From Alteromonadaceae bacterium (GTDB taxonomy: Bacteria > Pseudomonadota > Gammaproteobacteria > Enterobacterales > Alteromonadaceae), in the NCBI GenBank assembly GCA_013373625.1, contig JABXHM010000002.1:52624-116623 (forward strand): a DNA stretch of 64,000 bases, in the 5' to 3' direction. This document shows, in pieces, positions 35,289 to 45,624 of this stretch. Below the pieces are notes generated by a model, which was not told the origin of the DNA, searched no databases, and saw only the letters and a program-made list of their open reading frames with translations. Every line of letters begins with the position of its first letter. Position 1 is the first letter of the stretch. The position numbers and the translations under genes were made by a program.

Positions 35289-35609
35289 ATGAAATTCTTA
35301 TTTGTAAAAATCTGTTTAGTCATACTGACACTAATTACCAGCCTTAATACTGCTAACGTTAACGCGGCAGTAGTAAAGACCAGCGACAAAACGGCGCAAG
35401 TCGCCACCACTGAGTCGCGAATTAATGTTAATACAGCGACGCTTGAGCAACTAATGACCCTGCCGGGCATAGGTAAGAGCAAAGCCGCTGCCATTATTAG
35501 TCACCGTCAAAGTGAAGGGCCATTCACCTCAATTGATGAATTAGTTAATGTAAAAGGGATTGGCAATAAGCTACTGGCAAAAATCATTGATGCTATCGAA
35601 GCAAATTGA
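35289..35609 (+). CDS. ComEA-family helix-hairpin-helix DNA-binding protein
   Basis: A 106-residue exported protein. After a signal peptide (about residues 1-28) and a short linker comes a ComEA-type double helix-hairpin-helix domain: INVNTATLEQLMTLPGIGKSKAAAII and SIDELVNVKGIGNKLLAKI. Such proteins bind incoming DNA in the periplasm in competent bacteria; single-domain versions are also common in non-competent relatives. A bidirectional terminator separates it from secF. Confidence 0.9.
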   Translation: MKFLFVKICLVILTLITSLNTANVNAAVVKTSDKTAQVATTESRINVNTATLEQLMTLPGIGKSKAAAIISHRQSEGPFTSIDELVNVKGIGNKLLAKIIDAIEAN

Positions 35610-35658
35610 GTAACCGCGCAGGTGGATTAGCCAGTACAACGCTGGACTAAAAGTAAAA

Positions 35659-35683
35659 AAAAGCCGCTTTTTAAGCGGCTTTT
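35659..35683. terminator. Bidirectional terminator between comEA-like gene and secF
   Basis: Stem AAAAGCCGCTT / AAGCGGCTTTT with a 3-nt loop and A/T runs on both sides, between the ends of two convergent genes. Confidence 0.88.
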
Positions 35684-35705
35684 AATAGTGAGCAATCGTG
35701 ATCAT

Positions 35706-36647
35706 TTAAGGTAAAGGATCTAAATCTTCGCCTTCTTTTTCTACCTGCGGGGCCATTAAATCTTCTTTGCTGATACCCAACGCAAGCGCAACAGAGCTGG
35801 CAATATAGATAGAAGAATATGTACCTACCACTACACCAAATAATAATGCTGTAGCAAAACCATGGATCAGCGCTCCGCCCTTAAAGAACAGCGCCACCAA
35901 TACCAGCACTGTCGTCAGTGAAGTAATAATGGTTCTGTTTAGGGTTTGGGTGAGTGAAATGTTCACAATTTCCTCTGGCTCACCCTTACGAATTTTACGG
36001 AAATTCTCACGAATTCGGTCTGATACAACAATGGTATCATTCAGTGAATAACCTATAACCGCCAACACAGCAGCCAGAACGGTAAGATCAAACTCAATTT
36101 GCAACACTGAGAACAGCCCCAGGGTTAGAAATACATCGTGTACTAACGCCGACACTGAGCCCAATGCGAAACGCCATTCAAAACGCGCTGCAACGTATAT
36201 AAGAATACATATCAGGGCAACCAGCATTGCTAAACCGCCTTGTTCGGTGAGTTCTTCACCGACATTCGGACCAACAAATTCGATACGACGCTTTTCAACG
36301 CTGGCATCGGTTTGCCTGAGGATGTCAATCACCTGATCGCCTATGGTAACGGCCTTAACCCCTTCACGTGGAGCTAGGCGTATCAGCACTTCGGTACTAC
36401 TACCAAAATTCTGAACTATAGCATCAGCAAATTCATTCTCTGCCAGCGTGGAACGAATCGCGCTTAAATCAGCCGCCTGATCGTAACCGACCTCAATCAA
36501 GGTACCACCAGTAAAATCCAGTCCCCAATTCAGGCTGTTTGTGAACAGTGAAAACAAAGAAGCGAAAATAAGCACCGACGACAATACCATTGCGGGAAGC
36601 CGCAATTTCATGAAGTTAATCGTATTGGATAATTTTAATAATTGCAT
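35706..36647 (-). CDS. secF: Protein translocase subunit SecF
   Basis: A 313-residue inner-membrane protein that with SecD drives late steps of Sec translocation using the proton or sodium gradient. Seen are the start segment MKLRLPAMVLSSVLIFASLF, LDFTGGTLIEVGYD, the periplasmic P4 domain, and the RND-type membrane domain with VIGYSLNDTIVVSDRIREN. Six membrane segments are expected. It follows secD by 11 nt in the classical queA-tgt-yajC-secD-secF order. Confidence 0.96.
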   Translation of the reverse strand: MQLLKLSNTINFMKLRLPAMVLSSVLIFASLFSLFTNSLNWGLDFTGGTLIEVGYDQAADLSAIRSTLAENEFADAIVQNFGSSTEVLIRLAPREGVKAVTIGDQVIDILRQTDASVEKRRIEFVGPNVGEELTEQGGLAMLVALICILIYVAARFEWRFALGSVSALVHDVFLTLGLFSVLQIEFDLTVLAAVLAVIGYSLNDTIVVSDRIRENFRKIRKGEPEEIVNISLTQTLNRTIITSLTTVLVLVALFFKGGALIHGFATALLFGVVVGTYSSIYIASSVALALGISKEDLMAPQVEKEGEDLDPLP

Positions 36648-36658
36648 GTCATGCGCTC

Positions 36659-38500
36659 CTATATCGCCAACTTGTCAACACGGCGACCGCCCCAGATAGC
36701 GTTAACTATCACCCGGGTTACAATAATCGCTGTAAACATTGACGTGGCAATACCAATCATCAGCGTAATAGAAAAGCCTTTGATTGGTCCGGTACCCACA
36801 GCAAACAAAATTAAACCGGCAATAAACGTCGTAATGTTGGCATCTAAAATCGTTGAGAATGCACTGTCGTACCCGTGATGAATAGCCTGTTGCGGGCTTC
36901 GCCCTTCACGCAATTCTTCGCGAATACGCTCAAATATCAGCACATTTGCATCTACCGCCATACCGACTGTCAGTACGATACCGGCCATACCGGGTAAAGA
37001 TAACGTAGCGCCGGGTATCATCGACATAATGCCAACTATCATTACCAGGTTAAGTGCTAGCGCTATATTAGCCACAATGCCAAAGGCCTTGTAATAAATC
37101 AGCATGAACACCAGTACCAGGGCTAAGCCCCACATAATGGCCTGCATACCTAAATCGATGTTTTCCTGACCCAGACTTGGACCCACTGTACGTTCTTCTA
37201 CAATCTGGATTGGCGCAATCAATGCCCCCGCACGCAACAGCAGGCTCAGGTCGCGAGCTTCCTTGGGCGAGCCTAACCCGGTGATTTGGAAATTACTGGC
37301 AAATTGGCCGCGGATCGTTGCTACGTTAATGACTTCTTCTTCGCGCTCAAAAATCAGTTTGTCGTTTGCATCGCGCTCGCCGGTAGCTTTGTATTCAATA
37401 AACACCGTCGCCATTGGCTGGCCAACATTTTCGCGCGTATTACGCGACATTTTGTTACCGCCTTCAGAATCAAGTGAAATACTGACTTGCGGCATGCCAT
37501 ATTCATCGACACCGCTATTGGCATCAATAATATGATTACCGGTAACCACGATACGCTTATCGAGCAACACCGGACGGTCACCTTCATACAACAGTTGCGA
37601 CCCTGGTGGAACGCGTCCATTAACCGCATCTCGTACGTCATTGTCCTGGTCAACCATACGGAATTCCAGCGTCGCGGTAGCATTTAGAATTTCTTTAGCC
37701 TGAGCGGTATCCTGAATACCAGGCAATTGCACGACTATTCGGTCGGCGCCCTGTTTTTGTACCACAGGCTCAGCTACGCCGAGTTGATTAACCCGGTTAC
37801 GAATAATCGTGATGTTTTGCTTTACTGCATAATCTCTGATCTCAGCCAGTTTTTGCTCAGAAAAACGGGCTCTTAATATCAGATCATCCATTTCTTCATA
37901 GACAAGATCACGGTTGCGGTTTTCCAGGAAGAATTCGGCTTTATCGAGCGTCGCTTCATCACGAAACTGAATATCAATAAATCCGTCACGAACGTTAACA
38001 GAACGGTAGCGCAATTTTTCTTCGCGCAAGGCCGTGCGAAAATCGCTTTCGGCATCTTCCATCGATTTCTTGATGGCCTCGTTCATGTCAACTTCCATCA
38101 GGAAGTGCACACCGCCGCGTAAGTCCAGACCAAGTTTCATCGGCGTGCCACCCAGGCTTTCGAGCCATTCAGGGGTGTCCGGTGCCAGGTTCATGGCCAC
38201 CACATAATCACTGCCAAGCTCGACATCCAACATATCGCGCGCTTTTAACTGACTATCTGAATCCGGCAAGCGTATAAGCAATTGCTCGTCGGCAAATTCA
38301 ACCGACTTCACCGCTATATTATTTTCGGCCAGCGCTTCGGTCACCTGAGTTTCCATCGCTGCAGTAACGGTTGTATTCCGGGTGCCGGATATTTGTATGG
38401 CGTTGTCCTCACCGTACAGGTTTGGCAGTGCGTACAAGCCGCACATCAGTACCATAAACAATACCACCAGCACCTTAAAGAAAGAGTTTTGGTTTAACAC
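36659..38500 (-). CDS. secD: Protein translocase subunit SecD
   Basis: A 613-residue protein, full length for the family. One N-terminal membrane segment, LDLRGGVHFLMEVDM at the start of the periplasmic region, the large P1 domain (RNRVNQLGVAEPVVQKQG, IVVQLPGIQD), and the C-terminal five-segment domain with AVDANVLIFERIREELREG. It works with SecF and SecYEG in protein export. Confidence 0.96.
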   Translation of the reverse strand: MLNQNSFFKVLVVLFMVLMCGLYALPNLYGEDNAIQISGTRNTTVTAAMETQVTEALAENNIAVKSVEFADEQLLIRLPDSDSQLKARDMLDVELGSDYVVAMNLAPDTPEWLESLGGTPMKLGLDLRGGVHFLMEVDMNEAIKKSMEDAESDFRTALREEKLRYRSVNVRDGFIDIQFRDEATLDKAEFFLENRNRDLVYEEMDDLILRARFSEQKLAEIRDYAVKQNITIIRNRVNQLGVAEPVVQKQGADRIVVQLPGIQDTAQAKEILNATATLEFRMVDQDNDVRDAVNGRVPPGSQLLYEGDRPVLLDKRIVVTGNHIIDANSGVDEYGMPQVSISLDSEGGNKMSRNTRENVGQPMATVFIEYKATGERDANDKLIFEREEEVINVATIRGQFASNFQITGLGSPKEARDLSLLLRAGALIAPIQIVEERTVGPSLGQENIDLGMQAIMWGLALVLVFMLIYYKAFGIVANIALALNLVMIVGIMSMIPGATLSLPGMAGIVLTVGMAVDANVLIFERIREELREGRSPQQAIHHGYDSAFSTILDANITTFIAGLILFAVGTGPIKGFSITLMIGIATSMFTAIIVTRVIVNAIWGGRRVDKLAI

Positions 38501-38557
38501 TTCATTTCCCTAGACAAGCGTGCCCAAAAATGAGCTCGGGCACGTGTCGCTGTTAAC

Positions 38558-38896
38558 TTAAATAGACTTCATAGTGCCTTTTGGCAATACCGCGCTCACT
38601 GCACTCTTTTGCACGATGATGTTTGTTTGGTCATTCAGTGCAATTTCAATAAAATCTTTATCTTCAGTGACTTTAGTCACTTTACCAACCATACCACCCT
38701 GTGTAAGCACTTCATCACCTTTAGTTAAGGATGACACTAGTGCTTTGTGCTCTTTCACACGTTTGGCTTGCGGGCGGTATAATAAGAAATAGAAAATTAA
38801 GCCAAACACGCCCAGCATAATCAGCATTTCTAAACCACCACCCTGGCCACCACCACCGGCGGTTTGCGCATGTGCATTGGAAATAAATAAACTCAT
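38558..38896 (-). CDS. yajC: Preprotein translocase accessory subunit YajC
   Basis: A 112-residue protein with a single membrane segment (LEMLIMLGVFGLIFYFLLY) and the conserved RPQAKRVKEHKALVSSLTKGDEVLTQGGMVG. It associates with SecDF at the translocon. Located between tgt and secD as usual, with 57 nt to secD. Confidence 0.95.
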   Translation of the reverse strand: MSLFISNAHAQTAGGGGQGGGLEMLIMLGVFGLIFYFLLYRPQAKRVKEHKALVSSLTKGDEVLTQGGMVGKVTKVTEDKDFIEIALNDQTNIIVQKSAVSAVLPKGTMKSI

Positions 38897-38917
38897 AATG
38901 TTCCCCGTTATAAATTG

Positions 38918-40087
<1,170 letters not shown>

Positions 40088-40200
40088 TCAATTGTGGGCG
40101 GATTATACCAGCTATAAATCAGAGATCATGTGTTAAATGAAACTTAGGCTCAGTTCAATAAGGCTGTTTAATGGTTAATTCGCCACATTAAAAATTACCT

Positions 40201-41238
40201 TTAGGCTTTTTCTATAAACATACTGTCGCCATAGCTGTAAAAACGATATTCTTTTTCAATCGCTTCACCATAGGCGTTTAACACATTGTCCCGACCAGCA
40301 AAGGCGCTTATTAACATGATCAGGGTTGATTCCGGCAAATGGAAATTTGTGAACATAGCATCGACAACTTTAAAATCATAACCAGGATAAATAAATATAT
40401 CGGTGTCGGCATTAAAGGCATCGAGGATATCTTCAGGCTTTGCCTGAACCGCCGCTGACTCCAGCGAGCGTACCGACGTGGTGCCCACAGCAATGACTCT
40501 CTTACCTGCTGCTTTGGTAGCGCGCACAGCGGCAACGACTTCATCCGGAACGATTGCAAACTCACTGTGCATTTTGTGTTCTAAAACGTTATCAACCCGC
40601 ACAGGTTGAAACGTACCAGCGCCAACATGCAGCGTCACGTATGCCAGGTTAACCTGTTTGGCTTTAAGGGCAGCGAGAATATCCTCGTCAAAATGCAGGC
40701 CAGCGGTAGGCGCTGCCACTGCGCCGGGCGTCTGATTATAAACGGTTTGATAACGTTCGCGATCATTACTGTCATCGGCACGATCAATATAAGGCGGCAA
40801 CGGCATATGACCATATGCTTCGAGTTGCTCTAACACGGTGCTATCCCCCTCAAACCGAAGTTCAAACAACGCATCCTGCCTGCCCGTTACCGTTGCATTA
40901 ACCGCGGATTCAAGAATGAGTGTGGTACCAGGTTTGGGGGCTTTGCTGGCTCTCACATGGGCCAGTGCATTGTGATCATCAATAATGCGCTCAACCAGCA
41001 CCTCTACCTTACCGCCCGATGCTTTTTGGCCAAGCAAGCGTGCCGGGATTACCCGGGTATTATTAAACACCAGCAAATCACCGGGTTCGACCAGGTCAAT
41101 CATCTGGGTAAACTGATGATGCTGAATATCACCTGTCTTACCACTTAAGTGCAATAATCGGCTAGCCGTTCGCTGCGCGGTAGGATGTTTAGCAATAAGA
41201 TGTTCTGGTAAGGTAAAACTAAAATCTGATAATTTCAT
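40201..41238 (-). CDS. queA: S-adenosylmethionine:tRNA ribosyltransferase-isomerase QueA
   Basis: A 345-residue enzyme that adds the epoxycyclopentanediol precursor to preQ1-tRNA. Seen are the start [63 protein letters not shown] and [17 protein letters not shown]. The start at 41238 is chosen by family alignment; a longer frame from 41319 adds 27 residues not found in QueA. 170 nt separate it from tgt. Confidence 0.96.
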   Translation of the reverse strand: MKLSDFSFTLPEHLIAKHPTAQRTASRLLHLSGKTGDIQHHQFTQMIDLVEPGDLLVFNNTRVIPARLLGQKASGGKVEVLVERIIDDHNALAHVRASKAPKPGTTLILESAVNATVTGRQDALFELRFEGDSTVLEQLEAYGHMPLPPYIDRADDSNDRERYQTVYNQTPGAVAAPTAGLHFDEDILAALKAKQVNLAYVTLHVGAGTFQPVRVDNVLEHKMHSEFAIVPDEVVAAVRATKAAGKRVIAVGTTSVRSLESAAVQAKPEDILDAFNADTDIFIYPGYDFKVVDAMFTNFHLPESTLIMLISAFAGRDNVLNAYGEAIEKEYRFYSYGDSMFIEKA

Positions 41239-41419
41239 GACACTCAATACAGTTACCGTTAGTGAGACAGCCCGTACACATGGAGCCAGCCAAGCGTTAA
41301 CAACACGCATTCCCAACAAAAATCAGCCGCGGAGTTTATCACAAAAGCATGCCGGGGCAGCCAGCCAATGCTAAATATCATACACTTTACAGGTTGGTGC
41401 TGGCATTTTTGCTTTTTTG

Positions 41420-41452
41420 ATAGACTGTGATTGAGTGTCAATCACAGTCTAT
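41420..41452. repeat. Perfect 15-bp inverted repeat with 3-nt centre
   Basis: ATAGACTGTGATTGA-GTG-TCAATCACAGTCTAT. No T run follows on either strand, so it is not a standard terminator. It may be an operator, a transcript hairpin upstream of queA, or the remains of a small element. Confidence 0.85.
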
Positions 41453-41609
41453 TAACACCCTATATATATGATTTTATTTATAATAATCACAATCCGATTT
41501 TTTTCATGCAATTAAGAACCCAACTTTAGGTATTTTTTTTTATACCTAAGCATGAGCTTAAATACATAGTATTTCTTTTATATTCAAAAAATCGGTCTAT
41601 TATTAATCA

Positions 41610-41672
41610 AACAAGCGATGATGTTCTCCCATCTTCTCTTTCGACCCAGCTCATTTTGGCTGGGTTTTGTTT
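41610..41672 (+). ncRNA. Candidate short regulatory RNA
   Basis: A TATTAT -10 element (41598-41603) precedes about 63 nt that are C/T-rich with a CUCCC segment able to pair with Shine-Dalgarno sequences. A terminator hairpin with TTTTGTTT tail closes it. No coding gene precedes this terminator on the plus strand, so it should end a non-coding transcript. The -35 is weak; expression is unproven. Confidence 0.4.
41644..41672 (+). terminator. Rho-independent terminator without an upstream gene
   Basis: Stem ACCCAGC / GCTGGGT (41644-41650 and 41659-41665) followed by a T-rich tail. Confidence 0.7.
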
Positions 41673-41731
41673 ATCTATCACTTGGTAAATCATATCTTCC
41701 TCAGAATTTTTTCACTAATACCCGGCAGTCG

Positions 41732-41992
41732 TTAATCGTTGGTACAATCGTTAAGAATCTCTGACATCATTTCTACTGATAACGGTCGTGCATTTAATAC
41801 AAATAAAATTTGCAACAGAAGATCTGCGCCCAAAATACCTTTATTTACCTTATTGCGCAGATTGTCGGCAGACTGTGTAACGCCTATATCTGCGAGTCTG
41901 TCACTGAGCCCCTGATACTTAATACCGCGCAATGACATTTCAGAACGAACAATGCGCTGAACAGCTTTTCGCCACTGTGATTGATCTTTCAA
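41732..41992 (-). CDS. DUF6471-like small protein
   Basis: An 86-residue protein with the pattern WRKAVQRIVRSEMSLRGIKYQGLSDRLADIG and NLRNKVNKGILGADLLLQIL, typical of the small DUF6471 family. The helices resemble a helix-turn-helix (a repressor-like fold), but DNA binding has not been shown as far as I know. It is isolated, with its start at 41992. Function unknown. Confidence 0.65.
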   Translation of the reverse strand: MKDQSQWRKAVQRIVRSEMSLRGIKYQGLSDRLADIGVTQSADNLRNKVNKGILGADLLLQILFVLNARPLSVEMMSEILNDCTND

Positions 41993-42278
41993 AACAGCCC
42001 CTTTTGTGAATTATATTTTACATTGACACACTTTCTTACACGCTTGTGAATAATTATTATTGACTAATCACCCCATTCTTGTCTATAGTTTTAATCGTTC
42101 AGTTGGCGCAACAGTCAATGTTCGTGATGCTGAACTAAGCAAAATGAAAATACAGACTATCGTTCTGGTCATACTTTGTTGCACTTAAAGCGTTAAAACT
42201 AACGCAAAAACGTTGCAACCAGGTAGTAAAACTGACTAGAGTTAACGGCATTTAGCTGATTCGGTAAGGAGATTAAGT

Positions 42279-42668
42279 ATGGATTGGGATCTTGAAAAAC
42301 TAGAGACCCTGTTTAAAGACATGGATGACCTGGTTGTCACCCGCGAAAAAGAATGTTTACTTATTGCAAATCAGGATGGGTTAGATGCCTGGCTGGCAAT
42401 CAGCGGTGAACAAATTATTGTAGAAAGTTTACTTTTTAATGCATCGCAGGTTGCCGATAAAGCTGCCCTTGATCACGATATTCTGTCAACTCACATGCTT
42501 TTCCCACTCACTACAGTGGCCATTTCAAACGTCAACGGTGAAGAATACTATACAGCTTTTGGTGCACTCAGTGCCCAGTCAAAAGCCGAAAGTATTCAAA
42601 TTGAAGTAACAACGTTATTCCAGAATGTTGCTGCTTTCCTTGACGCGTATGAGTCACACCTGAAGTAA
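42279..42668 (+). CDS. yjfI: YjfI family protein (DUF2170)
   Basis: A 129-residue soluble protein, first gene of an operon ordered as E. coli yjfI-J-K-L-M-C. The sequence (MDWDLEKLETLFKDMDD, ILSTHMLFPLTTVAIS) fits DUF2170. The function is unknown; genetic linkage to the PspA-like YjfJ suggests an envelope role. AAGGAG lies before the ATG, and the following gene starts 16 nt after the stop. Confidence 0.85.
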   Translation: MDWDLEKLETLFKDMDDLVVTREKECLLIANQDGLDAWLAISGEQIIVESLLFNASQVADKAALDHDILSTHMLFPLTTVAISNVNGEEYYTAFGALSAQSKAESIQIEVTTLFQNVAAFLDAYESHLK

Positions 42669-42684
42669 TTTTAAGGAGAAATTT

Positions 42685-43365
42685 ATGTCTGTTTGGAAAA
42701 AACTCATCACTGCAGTAAAAGGCGGCGCCACTGAGGCAGCGCAGTCTGTGGTAGATAGTCAGGCTATCAGAATTCTTGAACAGGAAATTCGGGAAGCAAA
42801 AGAAGAGTTACGAAAATCTGATCATGCCCGCACCCAAATTTTAGCCAAATGTAAGTTGTCGCAGCAAAAAGTTGATGGCTTCAACCAATCAATTGCTGAA
42901 TACGAAGCCCATGCTAAGAAAGCCATTGATACTGACCGGGCTCTGGCCCTGGATTGCGCGCAAAAAGTCAGTGACTTAAAAGCTGAGCGCGATCAGGAAC
43001 AACAGTATCTGGATCAGTTTAACGCCTCAGAGAAAAACCTGGCGAAAAACATTCAGCAAGCTAAAGCCAATCTGCGTCGCCTGGAGCAACAGGTTGATAT
43101 GGTAAAAGCGACTGAAAGTGTTCAAAAAGCGCAGGTTGCAGTGTCGTCTCGTCACATGGGCGCAAACAGTAAAATGAAAACTGCGACAGAGTCATTGTCA
43201 CGCATTCAGGATAAGCAGAAGTTGCGCAGCGCAGAGCTTGAAGCTGCAGAAGAACTGGCTTCCTCAGACTCTTCTGACGATCTAGAGAAACGTCTGGCAG
43301 CAGCAGGTATCAAAGGCGGCAGTAACTCTGCCGACGACGAACTGGCCCGTATACTGGGCAAGTAA
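42685..43365 (+). CDS. yjfJ: PspA/IM30-family protein (YjfJ)
   Basis: A 226-residue PspA-like coiled-coil protein. The long helices are evident (IRILEQEIREAKEELRKSDHARTQILAKCK, LRRLEQQVDMVKATESVQKAQ), and a flexible C-terminal tail ends DELARILGK. PspA/Vipp1 proteins polymerise on and protect membranes. Here it is encoded with a K+ channel and DUF350 membrane protein, which points to a membrane-integrity module distinct from the classical pspABC operon. Confidence 0.88.
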   Translation: MSVWKKLITAVKGGATEAAQSVVDSQAIRILEQEIREAKEELRKSDHARTQILAKCKLSQQKVDGFNQSIAEYEAHAKKAIDTDRALALDCAQKVSDLKAERDQEQQYLDQFNASEKNLAKNIQQAKANLRRLEQQVDMVKATESVQKAQVAVSSRHMGANSKMKTATESLSRIQDKQKLRSAELEAAEELASSDSSDDLEKRLAAAGIKGGSNSADDELARILGK

Positions 43366-43482
43366 ATCGCATAGCAGCGGTAGAATGCCGGTGGTTACGT
43401 AAGTATTCACTTGTTAATACCGCTATTTTTTTGCGAAGATGGGCAGATAATCAGTCAACAGGGATAGCCAGCAGCAACTACT

Positions 43483-44535
43483 ATGTGGACAACAATTCGA
43501 CGCGTAATGCTGAATTATTTTGCGGAATCGAAATGGTACACCATCTTACTGGTCACCCTCTTTTATGCTGTCAGCTCCTGGCTATTACTGTTTGCGTTCA
43601 ATGAACATGCGCTGACTACCAGCGTTGATTTTATTTACTGGCTCGCTGTGACCGGCTCTACCGTCGGCTACGGTGATCTTTCACCACAAACTCCCGCTGG
43701 CAAAATTATCGTTGCACTCTATGTGATTCCCCTGGGGTTGAGTATTTTTGCCATGATTGTTGGCCGTGTGGCCGGATTTGTGGGTAATCAATGGAGGAAA
43801 GGGTTGATGGGATTATCCACGCTGCATGTTAATAACCATATACTCGTAATAGGTTGGAACGAGCAACGTACCTTGTTGCTATTAAAGTTACTGCTCCAGG
43901 AGCGCCAGTCACTCGCTGAGCCGCCGGATATTTTATTGTGTGTCAGAGCCGACATCAGTAATCCCATGCCGGGTAAAATCGAGTTCGTTAAAGTGGAATC
44001 TTTTAATAAAGATGAAGACATGGATAAAGCCTGTATAAATTCTGCCTCGACCATACTCATCGATAATCCACTCGACGATTTAACCATGACCACGGCACTT
44101 TACTGTGCGCAAAAAAATCCTACGGCTCATCAGGTTGCTTATTTTAACGACGAGAGCCTGGTGAAATTACTTCAGCAACATTGCCCGCAGGTAGAATGTA
44201 CACCCAGTGTTGCAGTCGAAATGCTCGCTAAAGCAGCGTTTGATCCGGGATCCAGCTCGCTGACCCATGACTTACTCAGTGTTGATGATGAAGGACAAGC
44301 CCAGTATTCGGTGGTGTTCCCTTCTACATTACAACCCATGAGCTACCAACAATTGTTCATGGGTTTTAAACGCCATTATGACGCGACGATCATTGGCTGC
44401 GCACTGGCCAAAAAGCAGCGCAGCATCAAGCTTAATCCCAGCCTGGATACCGTTATTGCACCCGGCGATAAGCTCTATTACATTGCTAAAAAGCGTATTA
44501 ATGATCTGAACTGGTCTTCGTTAACGGAGCAATAA
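43483..44535 (+). CDS. Potassium channel with RCK/TrkA-N-like domain
   Basis: A 350-residue protein with a two-helix ion-channel module: first membrane segment about residues 17-36, pore loop with the K+ filter TVGYGD (STVGYGDLSPQTPAGK), second segment about 78-100. A cytoplasmic Rossmann-like domain follows (NHILVIGWNEQRTLLLLKLL) of the RCK/TrkA type but with a degenerate nucleotide motif, and a TrkA-C-like end (VIAPGDKLYYIAKKR). It lies between the yjfJ- and yjfK-like genes, a position where E. coli has no channel gene. It overlaps none and is 1 nt from the next gene. Confidence 0.88.
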   Translation: MWTTIRRVMLNYFAESKWYTILLVTLFYAVSSWLLLFAFNEHALTTSVDFIYWLAVTGSTVGYGDLSPQTPAGKIIVALYVIPLGLSIFAMIVGRVAGFVGNQWRKGLMGLSTLHVNNHILVIGWNEQRTLLLLKLLLQERQSLAEPPDILLCVRADISNPMPGKIEFVKVESFNKDEDMDKACINSASTILIDNPLDDLTMTTALYCAQKNPTAHQVAYFNDESLVKLLQQHCPQVECTPSVAVEMLAKAAFDPGSSSLTHDLLSVDDEGQAQYSVVFPSTLQPMSYQQLFMGFKRHYDATIIGCALAKKQRSIKLNPSLDTVIAPGDKLYYIAKKRINDLNWSSLTEQ

Positions 44536-44536
44536 C

Positions 44537-45181
44537 ATGTTTAAAAAATGGTTTAAGTCTGACTCCCCTAAGCAGCCTCAGGCGCCTGAAGTAATGGGAT
44601 TATATTTGGGCGGTTCGTTTGAGGTCGATGAATTAAAACTAAAGCTTATTACGCCAGAACTGTGTATTGACGGCGCAGCCTCAAGGCATCTCATCCAGGC
44701 TGTGGGCTCAGCAACCCTGGACACCGGTGGCACTTTATTACGCTTTTACACTGATGATGATGCGTTTTTGCAGGTGGTACTGGATGGCGGAATGACCGAA
44801 AACCATATTACTGATGTGAAGTTATGGTACTTTTACTCTACCACAACGATTGGCACGCAAAGCCAGTGGCAAGAATGTCTGAAAAGTGGCATATCTACCC
44901 CCAGCTATGAACTTGAGGGCCACACCTTTAAGCGGGTTTGGGATGCTGTGGGCAGCGAATCCCCGCCAGTGGCAGTCACCGAAAAAACCTATGAAGAAGA
45001 TGGTGATGTCAGCGAAACAGATCAGTTCATGATGCTTTACGAGCGTGATATTGGTAACGATAGCACTGAATCATTGTTGGTGGCCGGCGAAGAGAAAATT
45101 GTCGGCAACAATGCAGACCGCTGTTTAGTTATCAGCACCGGATTTGATTTACAACCCGCGGATATTCGTATTAACGGTTAA
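44537..45181 (+). CDS. yjfK: YjfK family protein (DUF2491)
   Basis: A 214-residue soluble protein of the DUF2491 type (GLYLGGSFEVDELKLKLITPEL, LRFYTDDDAFLQVVLDGG, ITDVKLWYFYST, FKRVWDAVGSESPPVAV, FMMLYERDIG). Function unknown. It starts 1 nt after the channel gene, so the two are translationally linked. Confidence 0.82.
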   Translation: MFKKWFKSDSPKQPQAPEVMGLYLGGSFEVDELKLKLITPELCIDGAASRHLIQAVGSATLDTGGTLLRFYTDDDAFLQVVLDGGMTENHITDVKLWYFYSTTTIGTQSQWQECLKSGISTPSYELEGHTFKRVWDAVGSESPPVAVTEKTYEEDGDVSETDQFMMLYERDIGNDSTESLLVAGEEKIVGNNADRCLVISTGFDLQPADIRING

Positions 45182-45197
45182 TAACAAGGATTACCTT

Positions 45198-45614
45198 ATG
45201 GAAATAATTACACACTCTCTGTCCGGCTTGTTAAATTTTGCCCTGTACTTTGCCGTATCGGTGATTTACCTGTTCATCTTTAAGGTGGTGTATGCTTTTG
45301 TTACCCCCCACGATGAGTGGAAACTCGTTAAGGAAGAAAAAAATGTTGCGGCAGCAATTGGTTTTGGCGGTGCAATGGTTGGATTCAGCCTGGCGCTGGC
45401 AAGTGCCGCATCTAATTCACTGGGCCTGATTGACTTTACCCTTTGGGGCATTGTTGCAGTGATTGCGCAAAGTCTGGCATTTGCATTACTGCGTTTTAGT
45501 TTTATGCCAAAAATAGCCGAACGTATAAATAACAACGAAGTGTCAGCCGGTGTCATGCTTGCAGCCATGTCGATTGCAGTAGGGTTATTGAACGCCGCCT
45601 GCATGACGTATTAG
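45198..45614 (+). CDS. yjfL: YjfL family membrane protein (DUF350)
   Basis: A 138-residue protein with about four membrane segments in two DUF350 repeats (LYFAVSVIYLFIFKVVYAF; AAIGFGGAMVGFSLALA; LWGIVAVIAQSLAFALL; SAGVMLAAMSIAVGLLNA). The ATG at 45198 has AAGGA 7 nt before it; a longer frame from 45144 overlaps yjfK. DUF350 proteins are linked to PspA-like and ATP-grasp partners in many bacteria. Function unknown. Confidence 0.88.
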   Translation: MEIITHSLSGLLNFALYFAVSVIYLFIFKVVYAFVTPHDEWKLVKEEKNVAAAIGFGGAMVGFSLALASAASNSLGLIDFTLWGIVAVIAQSLAFALLRFSFMPKIAERINNNEVSAGVMLAAMSIAVGLLNAACMTY

Positions 45615-45624
45615 GAGCCTTGCT

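Larger units (their letters stand above)
41239..41731. other. Intergenic region upstream of queA with hairpins
   Basis: No protein gene. It contains a perfect 33-bp palindrome (41420-41452), an AT-rich hairpin (TTAGGTA...TACCTAA, about 41526-41549) and a candidate small RNA with terminator (41610-41672). Confidence 0.6.
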
